Of a DNA stretch of 35,543 bases, positions 22,673 through 30,742 are shown piece after piece (positions within the stretch are counted from its first letter, which is position 1; each line of letters begins with the position of its first letter). Source of the DNA: Mycolicibacterium sp. CH28 (lineage in GTDB: Bacteria > Actinomycetota > Actinomycetes > Mycobacteriales > Mycobacteriaceae). The notes under the pieces were generated by a model. The model worked only from the letters and a program-made list of their open reading frames with translations. It was not told where the DNA came from and searched no databases. The stretch is from contig NZ_SRLQ01000016.1 in the NCBI RefSeq assembly GCF_004745805.1, positions 1 to 35,543 of the forward strand. The letters run 5' to 3'. The translations under genes were made by a program, and so were the position numbers.

Positions 22673-23017
22673 TCAACGCTCGTCGAGTTCCTCGCGCAGC
22701 GCACGGCGGCGCTCGATCCGGCGCCGGGCGTCGTAGTCCCGCATCCGCTGCGGATAGCCGAGTTTCTGCACGTCGTAGACCGGGATGGCGAGCTGCTCGC
22801 CGATCCGCCGGGCGCCGGCGGCACCGCCCACAGGCCTGCGGGTCCACTCACCGTCGGCCGCGACCAGCACGATCGTCATCGGCGTCACGCTGGTTTTGGG
22901 CTCGACGAACGCCTCCACACCGCTACGTTGCGTCGCCCATTCACGCAGATGCCTCTGATCGGCGGCTGCGTCTGATTCGCCCCGGCGATCAGGCCGGAAC
23001 CTGTCGAACAGCCCCAA
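22673..23017 (-). CDS. Small charged conserved hypothetical protein
   Basis: A 114-residue protein not assigned to a known family. It starts LGLFDRFRPDRRGESDAA from a TTG at 23017, chosen because GAGAGGAG lies upstream at a usable though long distance (about 10 nt). The open frame reaches an ATG at 23140, but that segment would lie in the divergent dlaT promoter region and looks non-coding. The middle part (EAFVEPKTSVTPMTIVLVAADGEWTRR) looks like two beta strands, followed by IPVYDVQKLGYPQRMRDYDARRRIERRR, a basic C-terminal helix. No signal peptide or membrane segment. It lies upstream of ephD on the same strand, with 114 nt between. Confidence 0.72.
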   Translation of the reverse strand: MGLFDRFRPDRRGESDAAADQRHLREWATQRSGVEAFVEPKTSVTPMTIVLVAADGEWTRRPVGGAAGARRIGEQLAIPVYDVQKLGYPQRMRDYDARRRIERRRALREELDER

Positions 23018-23182
23018 CTTGGGTGAACTCCTCTCGGCGATTCTTTGTATCGATGGTGCCAGAGAAAAGACACATCGCCCTGAGTGCGTGTAAGTGGCTC
23101 GGCAATGACAGGATGGGTAGACGACGCTGTGGTACGCCACAAATCCGACCTACACGACTGACCGTTCGAGGGAGTCAAAACA

Positions 23183-24904
23183 ATGGCCGTCTCCGTCCAG
23201 ATGCCGGCACTCGGTGAGAGCGTCACCGAGGGGACCGTCACCCGGTGGCTCAAGCAGGAGGGTGACACCGTCGAAGTCGACGAGCCCCTGTTGGAGGTCT
23301 CGACCGACAAGGTCGACACGGAGATCCCCTCACCGGTGTCGGGCGTGTTGACCAAGATCGTCGCCCAGGAAGACGACACCGTCGAGGTCGGCGGCGAGCT
23401 CGCGGTGATCGGTGAAGCGGGTGAGGCAGCGGAGTCCGCACCCGAGCCGGCCGCTGTCGAGGAGAAGCCCGCCGAGGAGCCGGCGGCCCAGCCCGAACCA
23501 GCCGCCGAAGAGGTCGTAGCCGAGCCGGAACCCGCAGCCACACCGCAGTCGTCGGGCTCATCGACGCCGGTAACGATGCCCGAGCTGGGCGAGTCGGTCA
23601 CCGAGGGCACCGTGACCCGATGGCTGAAGAAGGTCGGCGACTCGGTTGCCGTCGATGAACCGCTGGTGGAGGTCTCGACCGACAAGGTCGACACCGAGAT
23701 CCCGTCGCCGGTGGCCGGAACCCTGCTGAGCATCACCGCTGAGGAAGATGTGACCGTTCCGGTCGGCGGCGAGCTGGCCAGGGTCGGCGATGCCGGCGCG
23801 ACCGCGCCGGCCGCCCCCGCCCCCAAGCCTGAGCCCAAACCGGAACCCAAGCCCGAACCCAAGGCCGAGCCCAAACCGGAACCCAAGCCCGAACCCAAGC
23901 CGGCGCCCGCACCTGCCGAGGAGACCGCGAGTGCGGCCGAGGACGGCAGCCCCTATGTCACGCCGCTGGTGCGAAAGCTGGCCGCCGAGAACGGAATCGA
24001 TCTGGCTGCCGTCAAGGGCACCGGCGTGGGCGGGCGAATCCGCAAGCAGGACGTGCTGGCCGCCGCTGAAGCCAAGGAGGCAGCCAAGAAGGTGCCGGCG
24101 GCGCCCGCACCGGCCGCGCCTGTAGCTGCGGCACCGGCCACGGCCACCCCGGCAGCAGCGGCCCCCTCGCCGCTGGCCCATCTGCGCGGCACGACACAGA
24201 AGGCCAACCGGATCCGGCAGATCACCGCCAAGAAGACCCGGGAGTCGCTGCAGACCACCGCGCAGCTGACCCAGACCCACGAGGTCGACATGACCAAGAT
24301 CGTGGCGCTGCGGGCCAAGGCCAAGGCCAGCTTCGCCGAGCGCGAAGGCGTGAACCTGACGTACCTGCCGTTCATCACCCGTGCGGTGATCGACGCCCTC
24401 AAGGCGCATCCGAACATCAACGCCAGCTACAACGAGGACACCAAGGAGATCACCTACTACGACGCCGAGAATCTCGGCTTCGCGGTAGACACCGAGCAGG
24501 GGCTGCTCTCGCCGGTGGTGCACAACGCCGGCGATCTGTCGCTGGCCGGCCTGGCACGCGCGATCAACGACATCGCCGACCGGGCCCGCAGCGGCAACCT
24601 CAAGCCCGACGAGCTCTCCGGCGGCACCTTCACGATCACCAACATCGGCAGCCAGGGCGCCCTGTTCGACACCCCGATCCTGGTGCCGCCGCAGGCGGCC
24701 ATGCTGGGCACCGGAGCGATCGTCAAGCGTCCGCGGGTCATCGTCGACGATTCCGGCAACGAATCGATCGGCGTGCGGTCGATCTGCTACCTGCCGCTGA
24801 CCTACGACCACCGGCTGATCGACGGAGCCGACGCCGGCCGGTTCCTGACCACGGTCAAGCGGCGGCTCGAAGAAGGTGCGTTCGAGGCCGACCTCGGGCT
24901 TTAG
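23183..24904 (+). CDS. dlaT: Dihydrolipoamide acyltransferase (E2) with two lipoyl domains
   Basis: A 573-residue E2 subunit, also annotated sucB. In M. tuberculosis DlaT (553 aa) serves pyruvate dehydrogenase and the peroxynitrite reductase/peroxidase complex. Two lipoyl domains lie at about 1-79 and 129-204, each with the motif STDKVDTEIPSP and lipoylated lysines Lys43 and Lys168. A Lys-Pro-Glu linker (215-242) leads to a peripheral-subunit-binding domain at about 257-293 (TPLVRKLAAENGIDLAAVKG). The catalytic domain starts near 340, with the active-site DHRLIDGADAGRF (His543, Asp547). Start ATG has GAGGGAG 8 nt upstream. The lipB and lipA genes that modify it lie 1-3 kb downstream on the same strand. 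Confidence 0.96.
   Translation: MAVSVQMPALGESVTEGTVTRWLKQEGDTVEVDEPLLEVSTDKVDTEIPSPVSGVLTKIVAQEDDTVEVGGELAVIGEAGEAAESAPEPAAVEEKPAEEPAAQPEPAAEEVVAEPEPAATPQSSGSSTPVTMPELGESVTEGTVTRWLKKVGDSVAVDEPLVEVSTDKVDTEIPSPVAGTLLSITAEEDVTVPVGGELARVGDAGATAPAAPAPKPEPKPEPKPEPKAEPKPEPKPEPKPAPAPAEETASAAEDGSPYVTPLVRKLAAENGIDLAAVKGTGVGGRIRKQDVLAAAEAKEAAKKVPAAPAPAAPVAAAPATATPAAAAPSPLAHLRGTTQKANRIRQITAKKTRESLQTTAQLTQTHEVDMTKIVALRAKAKASFAEREGVNLTYLPFITRAVIDALKAHPNINASYNEDTKEITYYDAENLGFAVDTEQGLLSPVVHNAGDLSLAGLARAINDIADRARSGNLKPDELSGGTFTITNIGSQGALFDTPILVPPQAAMLGTGAIVKRPRVIVDDSGNESIGVRSICYLPLTYDHRLIDGADAGRFLTTVKRRLEEGAFEADLGL
23825..23908 (+). repeat. Lys-Pro-Glu-Pro tandem repeat in the dlaT linker
   Basis: Seven four-residue units of the form K-P/A-E/A-P run through residues 215-242. 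They form a stiff extended linker that gives the lipoyl domain reach. The DNA is a near-perfect 12-nt repeat and could vary in number between strains. Confidence 0.8.
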
Positions 24905-24909
24905 ACGAC

Positions 24910-25830
24910 ATGGGCCAGCCAGTTAGCGGGCTCGCCGTCGCGATCGCCGGTTCGTCCGGCCTGATCGGCTCGGCGCTGGTGTCCGCACTCCGCGCCGCCG
25001 ATCACCGGGTGCTGCGCATTGTGCGCCGCGCGCCGGCCACCAGCGACGAGCTGCACTGGAATCCCGACAGCGGCGAATTCGATCCGGCCGGACTGGCAGG
25101 CGTCGACGCCGTGATCAACCTGTGCGGCGTGAACGTCGGCGACAAGCGGTGGTCGGGTTCGTTCAAGCAGATCCTGCGCGACAGCCGCATCGCACCCACC
25201 GAGGTGATCTCGGCCGCCGTCGTCGACGCCGATGTCCCGGTGCTGATCAATGCCAGCGCAGTGGGTTATTACGGCGACACCCGCGGCCGGGTTGTCGACG
25301 AAACCGCCCCGCCGGGAACGGGTTTCCTGGCCCGTCTGTGTGAGGACTGGGAGGCGGCGACGCTGCCCGCCGAGGACGCCGGTGTTCGGGTGGTGCTGGC
25401 CCGCACCGGGTTGGTGCTCTCCCCCGGCGGCGGGGTGCTGAGCCGCCTACGTCCGTTGTTCGCACTCGGCCTCGGTGGTCGGCTTGGCGGCGGTCGCCAG
25501 TACATGCCGTGGATCAGCATGGAGGACGAGATCCGGGCCTTGCTGTTCGCGATCAACAACGACGATCTGTCCGGGCCGGTGAACTTCACCGGCCCGGCAC
25601 CGGTAACCAACGCCGAGTTCACCGCCGCGATGGGCCGCGCCCTGAACCGGCCCACCCCATGGCAGGTACCGGGGTTCGCCCTGCGCACGCTGCTCGGCGA
25701 GTTCGCCGACGAGGGACTGCTCGGCGGTCAGCGAGCGATCCCCGCCGCGCTGGAACGGGCCGGCTTCGTCTTTCATCACAACACCATCGGAGAGGCATTG
25801 GCCTACGCCACCGCGTCCGCCCAGGGGTAG
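24910..25830 (+). CDS. TIGR01777-type epimerase/SDR family protein
   Basis: A 306-residue extended-SDR-like protein, matching Rv2216 by position. The N-terminal nucleotide-binding loop is AIAGSSGLIGSALVSAL. Further family motifs are LHWNPDSGEFDPAGLAGVDA, VINLCGVNVGDKRWSG, SAVGYYGDTRGRVVDE and the C-terminal DUF1731-like part from about residue 240 (PTPWQVPGFALRTLLGEFAD). The substrate of this family is unknown, though members occur widely with NAD(P) binding. It begins 5 nt after the dlaT stop without a clear ribosome site, so translational coupling to dlaT is likely. Its stop codon TAG forms the first bases of a promoter-like hexamer for lipB. Confidence 0.88.
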   Translation: MGQPVSGLAVAIAGSSGLIGSALVSALRAADHRVLRIVRRAPATSDELHWNPDSGEFDPAGLAGVDAVINLCGVNVGDKRWSGSFKQILRDSRIAPTEVISAAVVDADVPVLINASAVGYYGDTRGRVVDETAPPGTGFLARLCEDWEAATLPAEDAGVRVVLARTGLVLSPGGGVLSRLRPLFALGLGGRLGGGRQYMPWISMEDEIRALLFAINNDDLSGPVNFTGPAPVTNAEFTAAMGRALNRPTPWQVPGFALRTLLGEFADEGLLGGQRAIPAALERAGFVFHHNTIGEALAYATASAQG

Positions 25831-25833
25831 GTT
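25828..25833 (+). promoter_or_regulatory. Candidate -10 of lipB overlapping a stop codon
   Basis: TAGGTT consists of the TAG stop of the upstream gene plus three bases and lies 6 nt before the lipB GTG. The spacing fits a leaderless lipB transcript. Confidence 0.5.
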
Positions 25834-25839
25834 GGTCGG

Positions 25840-26514
25840 GTGCGGGAGTCCATCCGATCCAGCTCAGCGGCGGTGCAGGTGCGCCAGCTGGGCGTCATCG
25901 ACTATCAGGCCGCCTGGCAGTTGCAGCGCGAAGTGGCCGACGTCCGGGTGTCCGGCGGACCCGACACCCTGCTGTTGCTGGAACACCCGGCGGTCTACAC
26001 CGCAGGCAAGCGCACAGAAGCCCACGAGCGTCCCGTCGACGGCACCCCCGTGGTCGATACCGATCGGGGCGGGAAGATCACCTGGCACGGGCCGGGCCAG
26101 CTGGTCGGCTATCCCGTCATCGGGTTGGGCGAGCCGCTTGATGTTGTGAATTACGTTCGCCGACTCGAAGAGTCGTTGATCAGTGTGTGCGCCGACTACG
26201 GGCTTCAGGCCGGCCGGGTGGAGGGCCGTTCCGGTGTGTGGCTACCGGCCGGCGGTGGTCGCCCGGCCCGCAAGATCGCCGCGATCGGCATTCGGGTCGC
26301 CCGCGGGACGACATTGCACGGTTTCGCGCTGAACTGCGACTGCGAGCTGGGCGCGTATTCGGCGATCGTTCCGTGCGGGATCTCCGATGCCGGCGTGACG
26401 TCGCTGAGCGCTGAACTGGGCCGCCAGGTGGGCGTGGGCGACGTCCGGGGCAGGGTCGCCGAGGCCGTGTGCGACGCGCTCGACGGCCGCCTGCCGGTAT
26501 CGTTGGCGACGTGA
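25840..26514 (+). CDS. lipB: Octanoyltransferase
   Basis: A 224-residue enzyme that transfers octanoyl from acyl carrier protein to lysines of lipoyl domains, the first step of protein lipoylation. The catalytic pair is present: Lys145 (GRPARKIAAIGIRV) and Cys179 (IVPCGISDAG). Other motifs are LLLLEHPAVYTAGKRT and DRGGKITWHGPGQLVGYPV. Start is GTG at 25840 (VRESIRSSSA), 6 nt after a TAGGTT hexamer. The stop overlaps the lipA GTG start (GTGA), coupling the two. Together with dlaT upstream the set provides both the protein substrate and the modifying enzymes. Confidence 0.96.
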   Translation: MRESIRSSSAAVQVRQLGVIDYQAAWQLQREVADVRVSGGPDTLLLLEHPAVYTAGKRTEAHERPVDGTPVVDTDRGGKITWHGPGQLVGYPVIGLGEPLDVVNYVRRLEESLISVCADYGLQAGRVEGRSGVWLPAGGGRPARKIAAIGIRVARGTTLHGFALNCDCELGAYSAIVPCGISDAGVTSLSAELGRQVGVGDVRGRVAEAVCDALDGRLPVSLAT

Positions 26515-27455
26515 CTATCACTCCAGAAGGCCGCAAGCTGCTGCGTCTGGAGGTCCGCAACGCGGAGACGCCGATCGAGCGCAAACCGCCGTGGATCAAG
26601 ACCAGGGCCCGGATGGGTCCGGAATACACCGAGCTGAAGAGCCTGGTGCGCCGTGAAGGTCTACACACGGTGTGCGAGGAGGCGGGTTGCCCCAACATCT
26701 ACGAATGCTGGGAAGACCGGGAGGCCACCTTCCTGATCGGTGGTGAGCAATGCACCCGGCGCTGCGACTTCTGCCAGATCGACACCGGCAAGCCCACCGA
26801 GCTGGATCGCGACGAGCCGCGCCGGGTCGCCGACAGTGTCGCGGCGATGGGTCTGAAATACGCGACCGTGACCGGGGTGGCCCGCGACGATCTGCCCGAC
26901 GGCGGAGCGTGGCTGTACGCCGAAACTGTTCGCGCCATCAAGGAACTCAACCCAGACACCGGTGTGGAGTTGCTGATCCCGGACTTCAACGGCGACCCGC
27001 AGCAGCTGGCCGAGGTTTTCGCATCGCGACCGGAGGTGTTGGCGCACAACGTCGAAACAGTGCCGCGGATCTTCAAGCGGATCCGGCCGGCGTTTCGCTA
27101 CCAGCGCAGCCTCGATGTGCTGACCGCCGCCAGGGAGGCGGGTCTGGTCACCAAGAGCAACCTGATCCTGGGCATGGGCGAGACCATCGACGAGGTGCAC
27201 ACCGCGCTGGCCGATCTGCACGGCGCGGGCTGCGACATCATCACGATCACCCAGTACCTGCGTCCCTCGCTGCGGCATCACCCCGTCGAACGCTGGGTCA
27301 AACCCGAGGAGTTCGTCGAGCTGGCCGCCCATGCCGAAGGCCTGGGATTCGCCGGCGTGCTCTCGGGTCCGCTGGTGCGTTCCTCCTACCGGGCCGGCCG
27401 GCTCTACCAACAGGCCCGTCAGGTTGGGGAAGCCGCTCACAAGCTGACCCGGTGA
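26511..27455 (+). CDS. lipA: Lipoyl synthase (radical SAM)
   Basis: A 314-residue radical-SAM enzyme that inserts two sulfurs into protein-bound octanoyl groups. The auxiliary 4Fe-4S cluster is bound by Cys55, Cys60 and Cys66 (CEEAGCPNIYEC), and the radical-SAM cluster by Cys81, Cys85 and Cys88 (CTRRCDFC). The C-terminal RSSYRAG serine motif that completes the auxiliary cluster is present. Start is GTG at 26511 (VTITPEGRKL), inside the lipB stop; the frame is open further upstream within lipB, but family length (311 in M. tuberculosis) supports 26511. Fe-S supply could involve the ErpA-like carrier encoded at 6079-6444. Confidence 0.97.
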   Translation: MTITPEGRKLLRLEVRNAETPIERKPPWIKTRARMGPEYTELKSLVRREGLHTVCEEAGCPNIYECWEDREATFLIGGEQCTRRCDFCQIDTGKPTELDRDEPRRVADSVAAMGLKYATVTGVARDDLPDGGAWLYAETVRAIKELNPDTGVELLIPDFNGDPQQLAEVFASRPEVLAHNVETVPRIFKRIRPAFRYQRSLDVLTAAREAGLVTKSNLILGMGETIDEVHTALADLHGAGCDIITITQYLRPSLRHHPVERWVKPEEFVELAAHAEGLGFAGVLSGPLVRSSYRAGRLYQQARQVGEAAHKLTR

Positions 27456-27483
27456 CCGCGGGTCAGCGCTGATTACGCATCCG

Positions 27484-27489
27484 TATTCT
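27484..27489 (+). promoter_or_regulatory. Candidate -10 element of the 27498 gene
   Basis: TATTCT lies 8 nt before the ATG at 27498 with no Shine-Dalgarno sequence between, the pattern of a leaderless mRNA. Confidence 0.5.
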
Positions 27490-27497
27490 TGGTAGCT

Positions 27498-28250
27498 ATG
27501 GCGAAATCCCGTTCCACCGCCGAGACGAAGGCGGCCAAGGCCGAGGCAAAGGCTGCCCGCAAGGCCGCGTCCAAGCAGCGCCGCAGCCAGTTGTGGCAGG
27601 CGTTCCAGATGCAGCGCAAGGAAGACAAGCGGCTGCTGCCCTACATGGTCGGTGCGTTTGTGCTGATCGTGGCCGCCGCCGTGGTCGTCGGCGTGCTGGT
27701 CGGCGGATTCACGATGTACATGCTCATACCGCTGGGCGTCGTGCTCGGCGCGCTCGTGGCGTTCATCATCTTCGGCCGGCGTGCGCAGAAGTCCGTCTAC
27801 CGCAAGGCCGAAGGCCAGACCGGCGCAGCGGCCTGGGCCCTGGACAACCTGCGGGGCAAGTGGCGGGTGACGCCGGGCGTGGCGGCCACCGGCCACTTCG
27901 ACGCGGTGCACCGGGTGATCGGCCGCCCGGGAGTGATCTTCGTCGCCGAGGGATCGCCGACCCGGGTCAAGCCGCTATTGGCTCAGGAGAAGAAGCGCAC
28001 CGCGCGCCTGGTCGGTGACGTCCCGATCTACGACGTCATCGTCGGCAACGGCGAGGGCGAGGTTCCGCTGTCCAAGCTGGAGCGGCACCTGACCCGGCTG
28101 CCGGCCAACATCACGGTCAAGCAGATGGACTCACTGGAATCCAAGCTGACCGCCCTGGGCACCCGGATGGGCCCGGCCGCGATGCCCAAGGGCCCGCTGC
28201 CCGCGCAGGCCAAGATGAAGGGCGTGCAACGCAGCGTGCGCCGGCGTTGA
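27498..28250 (+). CDS. DUF4191-type membrane protein (Rv2219-like)
   Basis: A 250-residue protein of unknown function conserved in Actinobacteria next to lipA. Residues 1-45 form a Lys/Ala/Arg-rich helix (TAETKAAKAEAKAARKAASK), followed by the motif QLWQAFQMQRKEDKRLLPYM. Two membrane helices lie at about 48-70 and 73-93, joined by a short loop. The C-terminal cytoplasmic domain contains AAWALDNLRGKWRVTPGVA, HRVIGRPGVIFVAEG and a C-terminal basic tail. No catalytic motif is apparent. Start ATG at 27498 follows a TATTCT hexamer. The tandem position after lipB-lipA is the same as in M. tuberculosis. Confidence 0.86.
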   Translation: MAKSRSTAETKAAKAEAKAARKAASKQRRSQLWQAFQMQRKEDKRLLPYMVGAFVLIVAAAVVVGVLVGGFTMYMLIPLGVVLGALVAFIIFGRRAQKSVYRKAEGQTGAAAWALDNLRGKWRVTPGVAATGHFDAVHRVIGRPGVIFVAEGSPTRVKPLLAQEKKRTARLVGDVPIYDVIVGNGEGEVPLSKLERHLTRLPANITVKQMDSLESKLTALGTRMGPAAMPKGPLPAQAKMKGVQRSVRRR

Positions 28251-28295
28251 CCGGATAGGACAGCAGCCAATCGCGCGCTTCGGGGGGAGATCACG

Positions 28296-30092
28296 ATGTG
28301 TACCGCGTGCAAGTGGGCACCACACTTTGCGGCCATCCAGACCACGAGCCTGACCCGGCGGACAGCACTACGCGCAGTCGCGGTCACCGCCGCCGCCGCG
28401 GCAACGGCAAGTGCATGCGCGACGAAGCCCGGGCCGGCCGCACAGCAGAGTGCCGACTTCGTGTTCCGCGGCGGGCCGATCTACACCGGCTCTCCCGATC
28501 GGCCGTGGGTGCAGTCAGTCGCCGTCACGGGCACCATGATCTCCTTCGTCGGTGACGAGGCGGGCGCCATGGCGCACGCGGACTCGCGGACGCAGGTGGT
28601 CGACCTCGGCGGGAAGCTACTGATGCCCGGGTTCGTGGAGGGCCACATTCACCCCCTCCTTGGCGCGTTCCTCACCAGCGGCGCCGACCTACAGGTGCCC
28701 ACCCGAGACGATGCGCTAGCGGCGATCGCCGACTACGCACGCGCCCACCCCGAAGGGCCGGTGCGCGGATTCGGTTGGCGCGTAGACATGTTCGGTCCGG
28801 ACGGGCCCACCCGGGCCGATCTGGACCGGATCCTCCCTGATCGGCCCGGGTTCTTCTTCTCGATCGACGGACACAGCCTGTGGGCCAACAGCAAAGCGTT
28901 GGAGATGGCCGGCGTGAGCCGCGACACCCCCGACCCGATCCCCGGATTCAGCTACTACGCCCGCGACGAGAACGGCACGCCGACCGGCTACATCCTCGAA
29001 GTCAACGCCGTCTTGGGTGTGGTGAACGAGGTCGAACCGATATCGGCGACTTCCTTGCAGAAGTTGTTGGAGACCTGGCTGCCCAAAGCCTCGGCGGCCG
29101 GCATCACCACGGTCTTCGACGCGGGAGTGCCGCCCATCGGGGACGACCAGGGCGCCGTGATCGGCCTGTACACCGATCTCGAGAACCGCAATGCGCTGCC
29201 GTTCCGCGTGGTGGCTTCCTACAGCGTGAAGTCCCCGCCGGTCGGTGACGCGGTGGCCAAATTGACCGACCTCCGAAACCGGATCTCGACCGATTTGGTC
29301 CGCGTCGACGTCGTGAAGGTCATCGGCGACGGCACCCAGGGCGGATACACCGCGTGGCTCATCGAGCCCTACGCCGACAAACCCGATTCCGTCGGCGGGT
29401 CACCGTTCACCGAAGGGCAGTGGCACCAGCTCATCGGCGAGGTCGACGCGGCCGGGTTCGACGTCCATGTCCATGCCTGTGGTGAACGCACCGTGCGTAC
29501 CGCGCTCGATTCGATCGAGCGGGCGATCGCGGCGAACGCCCCGCGGGACCGCAGGCACACGGTCGCCCATCTCGTCTACGTCGAAGATCCCGACAACCGG
29601 CGGTTCGGGGAGCTCGGTGTCGTCGCCCAGTTCTCGGCCAACTGGCTCTCGGCCGACCCAGACACCCTCGAAAACATGGCCGCCCGCTATGGCCGGCCGC
29701 GCCAGGACCTGATGTACCGCCCGCAGGATGTCCTCCGATCGGGTGGCCGGATCTCACTGGGCACCGACTGGCCGGCGGCGGGCTACTTCTCCACCTACAA
29801 GCCGCTCGACTCCATTCAGATCGGGGTGACCCGCCAGCTGATCGGAAACCAGGGTGCACCGGTGCTGGCGCCGGACGATCAGCGACTCAGCGTCGCCGAA
29901 GCCGTCCATGCCAACACCATGGGTGCGGCCTACCAACTGCGGATGGACGACAAGGTGGGATCGGTCGAGGTCGGTAAGCTCGCCGACTTGATCGTGTTGG
30001 ACACCAACATCTTTGACGCCGAACCGCACAGCATCCACGCGGCGACGGTGACCATGACGATGATGAATGGACAGGTCCGCCACCAGATTTAG
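28296..30092 (+). CDS. Tat-exported amidohydrolase, YtcJ/Amidohydrolase_3 family
   Basis: A 598-residue metal-dependent hydrolase. Residues 18-41 form a twin-arginine signal (SLTRRTALRA, then an Ala-rich core) ending in ASAC, with Cys41 a possible but non-ideal lipidation site. The metal-binding GHIHP (His117, His119) begins the TIM barrel. Further candidate ligands are in DVHVHACGE, RRHTVAHLVY and GTDWPAAG. The C-terminal VEVGKLADLIVLDTNIFD is typical of the family. Substrates are usually unknown; some relatives hydrolyse N-formyl or N-acyl amides. Start ATG has GGGGGGAG 6 nt upstream. The gene is not at this place in M. tuberculosis, so it is an insertion between the DUF4191 and RDD genes. 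It converges on the RDD gene with a 7-nt gap. Confidence 0.88.
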   Translation: MCTACKWAPHFAAIQTTSLTRRTALRAVAVTAAAAATASACATKPGPAAQQSADFVFRGGPIYTGSPDRPWVQSVAVTGTMISFVGDEAGAMAHADSRTQVVDLGGKLLMPGFVEGHIHPLLGAFLTSGADLQVPTRDDALAAIADYARAHPEGPVRGFGWRVDMFGPDGPTRADLDRILPDRPGFFFSIDGHSLWANSKALEMAGVSRDTPDPIPGFSYYARDENGTPTGYILEVNAVLGVVNEVEPISATSLQKLLETWLPKASAAGITTVFDAGVPPIGDDQGAVIGLYTDLENRNALPFRVVASYSVKSPPVGDAVAKLTDLRNRISTDLVRVDVVKVIGDGTQGGYTAWLIEPYADKPDSVGGSPFTEGQWHQLIGEVDAAGFDVHVHACGERTVRTALDSIERAIAANAPRDRRHTVAHLVYVEDPDNRRFGELGVVAQFSANWLSADPDTLENMAARYGRPRQDLMYRPQDVLRSGGRISLGTDWPAAGYFSTYKPLDSIQIGVTRQLIGNQGAPVLAPDDQRLSVAEAVHANTMGAAYQLRMDDKVGSVEVGKLADLIVLDTNIFDAEPHSIHAATVTMTMMNGQVRHQI

Positions 30093-30099
30093 GACGGTG

Positions 30100-30564
30100 T
30101 CAGCGTCGCACTACAGCGGTCGCCGTCAGCCGGTCCTGCACGCCCCGGCCGTCGGAGTCGGTGAACAGCGGCGGAATCACCAGCGCGATCAGCAGCCCGC
30201 GCACGATGGCGCGGCCCGTCCCGACGTGCAGGCGGTTATCCACCGGAACCACCATCAACCCCAGCGCGAACTGGCCGGGCGTGAACTCAAACAGCCGCAC
30301 CGCGAGCACCCCGAGCACGAACCAGATCACCAACACCGCCGTCGACAGCGTGCCGGTGGTGATGATCCCGAGCGTGATCCCCAGCCCAGCCAGCCCATAG
30401 GCGATCAACCAGTCGATGAGCAGGGCCGCGAGCCGCCGCCCCATTCGGGCCAGCGAGCGCGGGCCGGTCTCGGGCAGTCCCAGCGCCTGGCCGGGATATC
30501 CGCTGTCCTCACCGGGCTTCATCGGTTCCGGTCCGGATAGCCAGGATCCGATCTCGCGTGCCAT
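30100..30564 (-). CDS. RDD family membrane protein
   Basis: A 154-residue integral membrane protein. The family signature (Arg and Asp residues in the first helix) is visible in RRLAALLIDWLIAYGLAG near residues 43-60. Helices lie at about 45-65 and 73-95, followed by FEFTPGQFALGLMVVPVDNR, typical of the domain, and a re-entrant or third helix near 120-135. RDD proteins are thought to transport small solutes, but function here is unknown. It corresponds to Rv2219A. The ATG at 30564 is supported by TATCCT 7 nt upstream; an internal ATG at 30522 (MKPGED) would give 140 residues and is an alternative. It is divergent from glnA1. Confidence 0.85.
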   Translation of the reverse strand: MAREIGSWLSGPEPMKPGEDSGYPGQALGLPETGPRSLARMGRRLAALLIDWLIAYGLAGLGITLGIITTGTLSTAVLVIWFVLGVLAVRLFEFTPGQFALGLMVVPVDNRLHVGTGRAIVRGLLIALVIPPLFTDSDGRGVQDRLTATAVVRR

Positions 30565-30571
30565 GGCCCCC

Positions 30572-30577
30572 AGGATA
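30572..30577 (-). promoter_or_regulatory. Candidate -10 element of the RDD gene
   Basis: On the minus strand TATCCT lies 7 nt before the ATG at 30564, the leaderless spacing seen for other genes of the window. Confidence 0.5.
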
Positions 30578-30622
30578 TGCGGGCCTGCGGCGGAGCCCCG
30601 CGGCGCGCCGGACCTAGGATGC

Positions 30623-30660
30623 GTAACGTTGGCGCAACATGGGCTTGACGGGCAGGCAAC
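30623..30660 (+). promoter_or_regulatory. GlnR-like operator, four AC half-sites in 11-bp register
   Basis: Four pentamers ending in AC, GTAAC (30623-30627), GCAAC (30634-30638), TTGAC (30645-30649) and GCAAC (30656-30660), are each separated by exactly 6 nt. The AC pairs therefore recur every 11 bp. This agrees with the actinobacterial GlnR box (AC-n9-AC, often two boxes in tandem in glnA promoters). TTGACG at 30645-30650 could double as a -35, with TAGCGT at 30671-30676 as a poorly spaced -10. It lies 83-120 nt before the glnA1 start. Confidence 0.7.
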
Positions 30661-30742
30661 ATCAGCTTCATAGCGTCAGCCGCGGGATAACCAACCCATG
30701 TGCCTAGACATGCGCAAGACAGGCCGCACGAAGGAGTGGTAA

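Noticed and set aside
22885..23898. Gly/Ser-rich 337-codon minus-strand frame resembling a PE_PGRS-like repeat protein
   Set aside because: The repeats are the antisense of the Lys-Pro-Glu linker of dlaT. The frame covers the antisense of the lipoyl domains and the dlaT promoter region.
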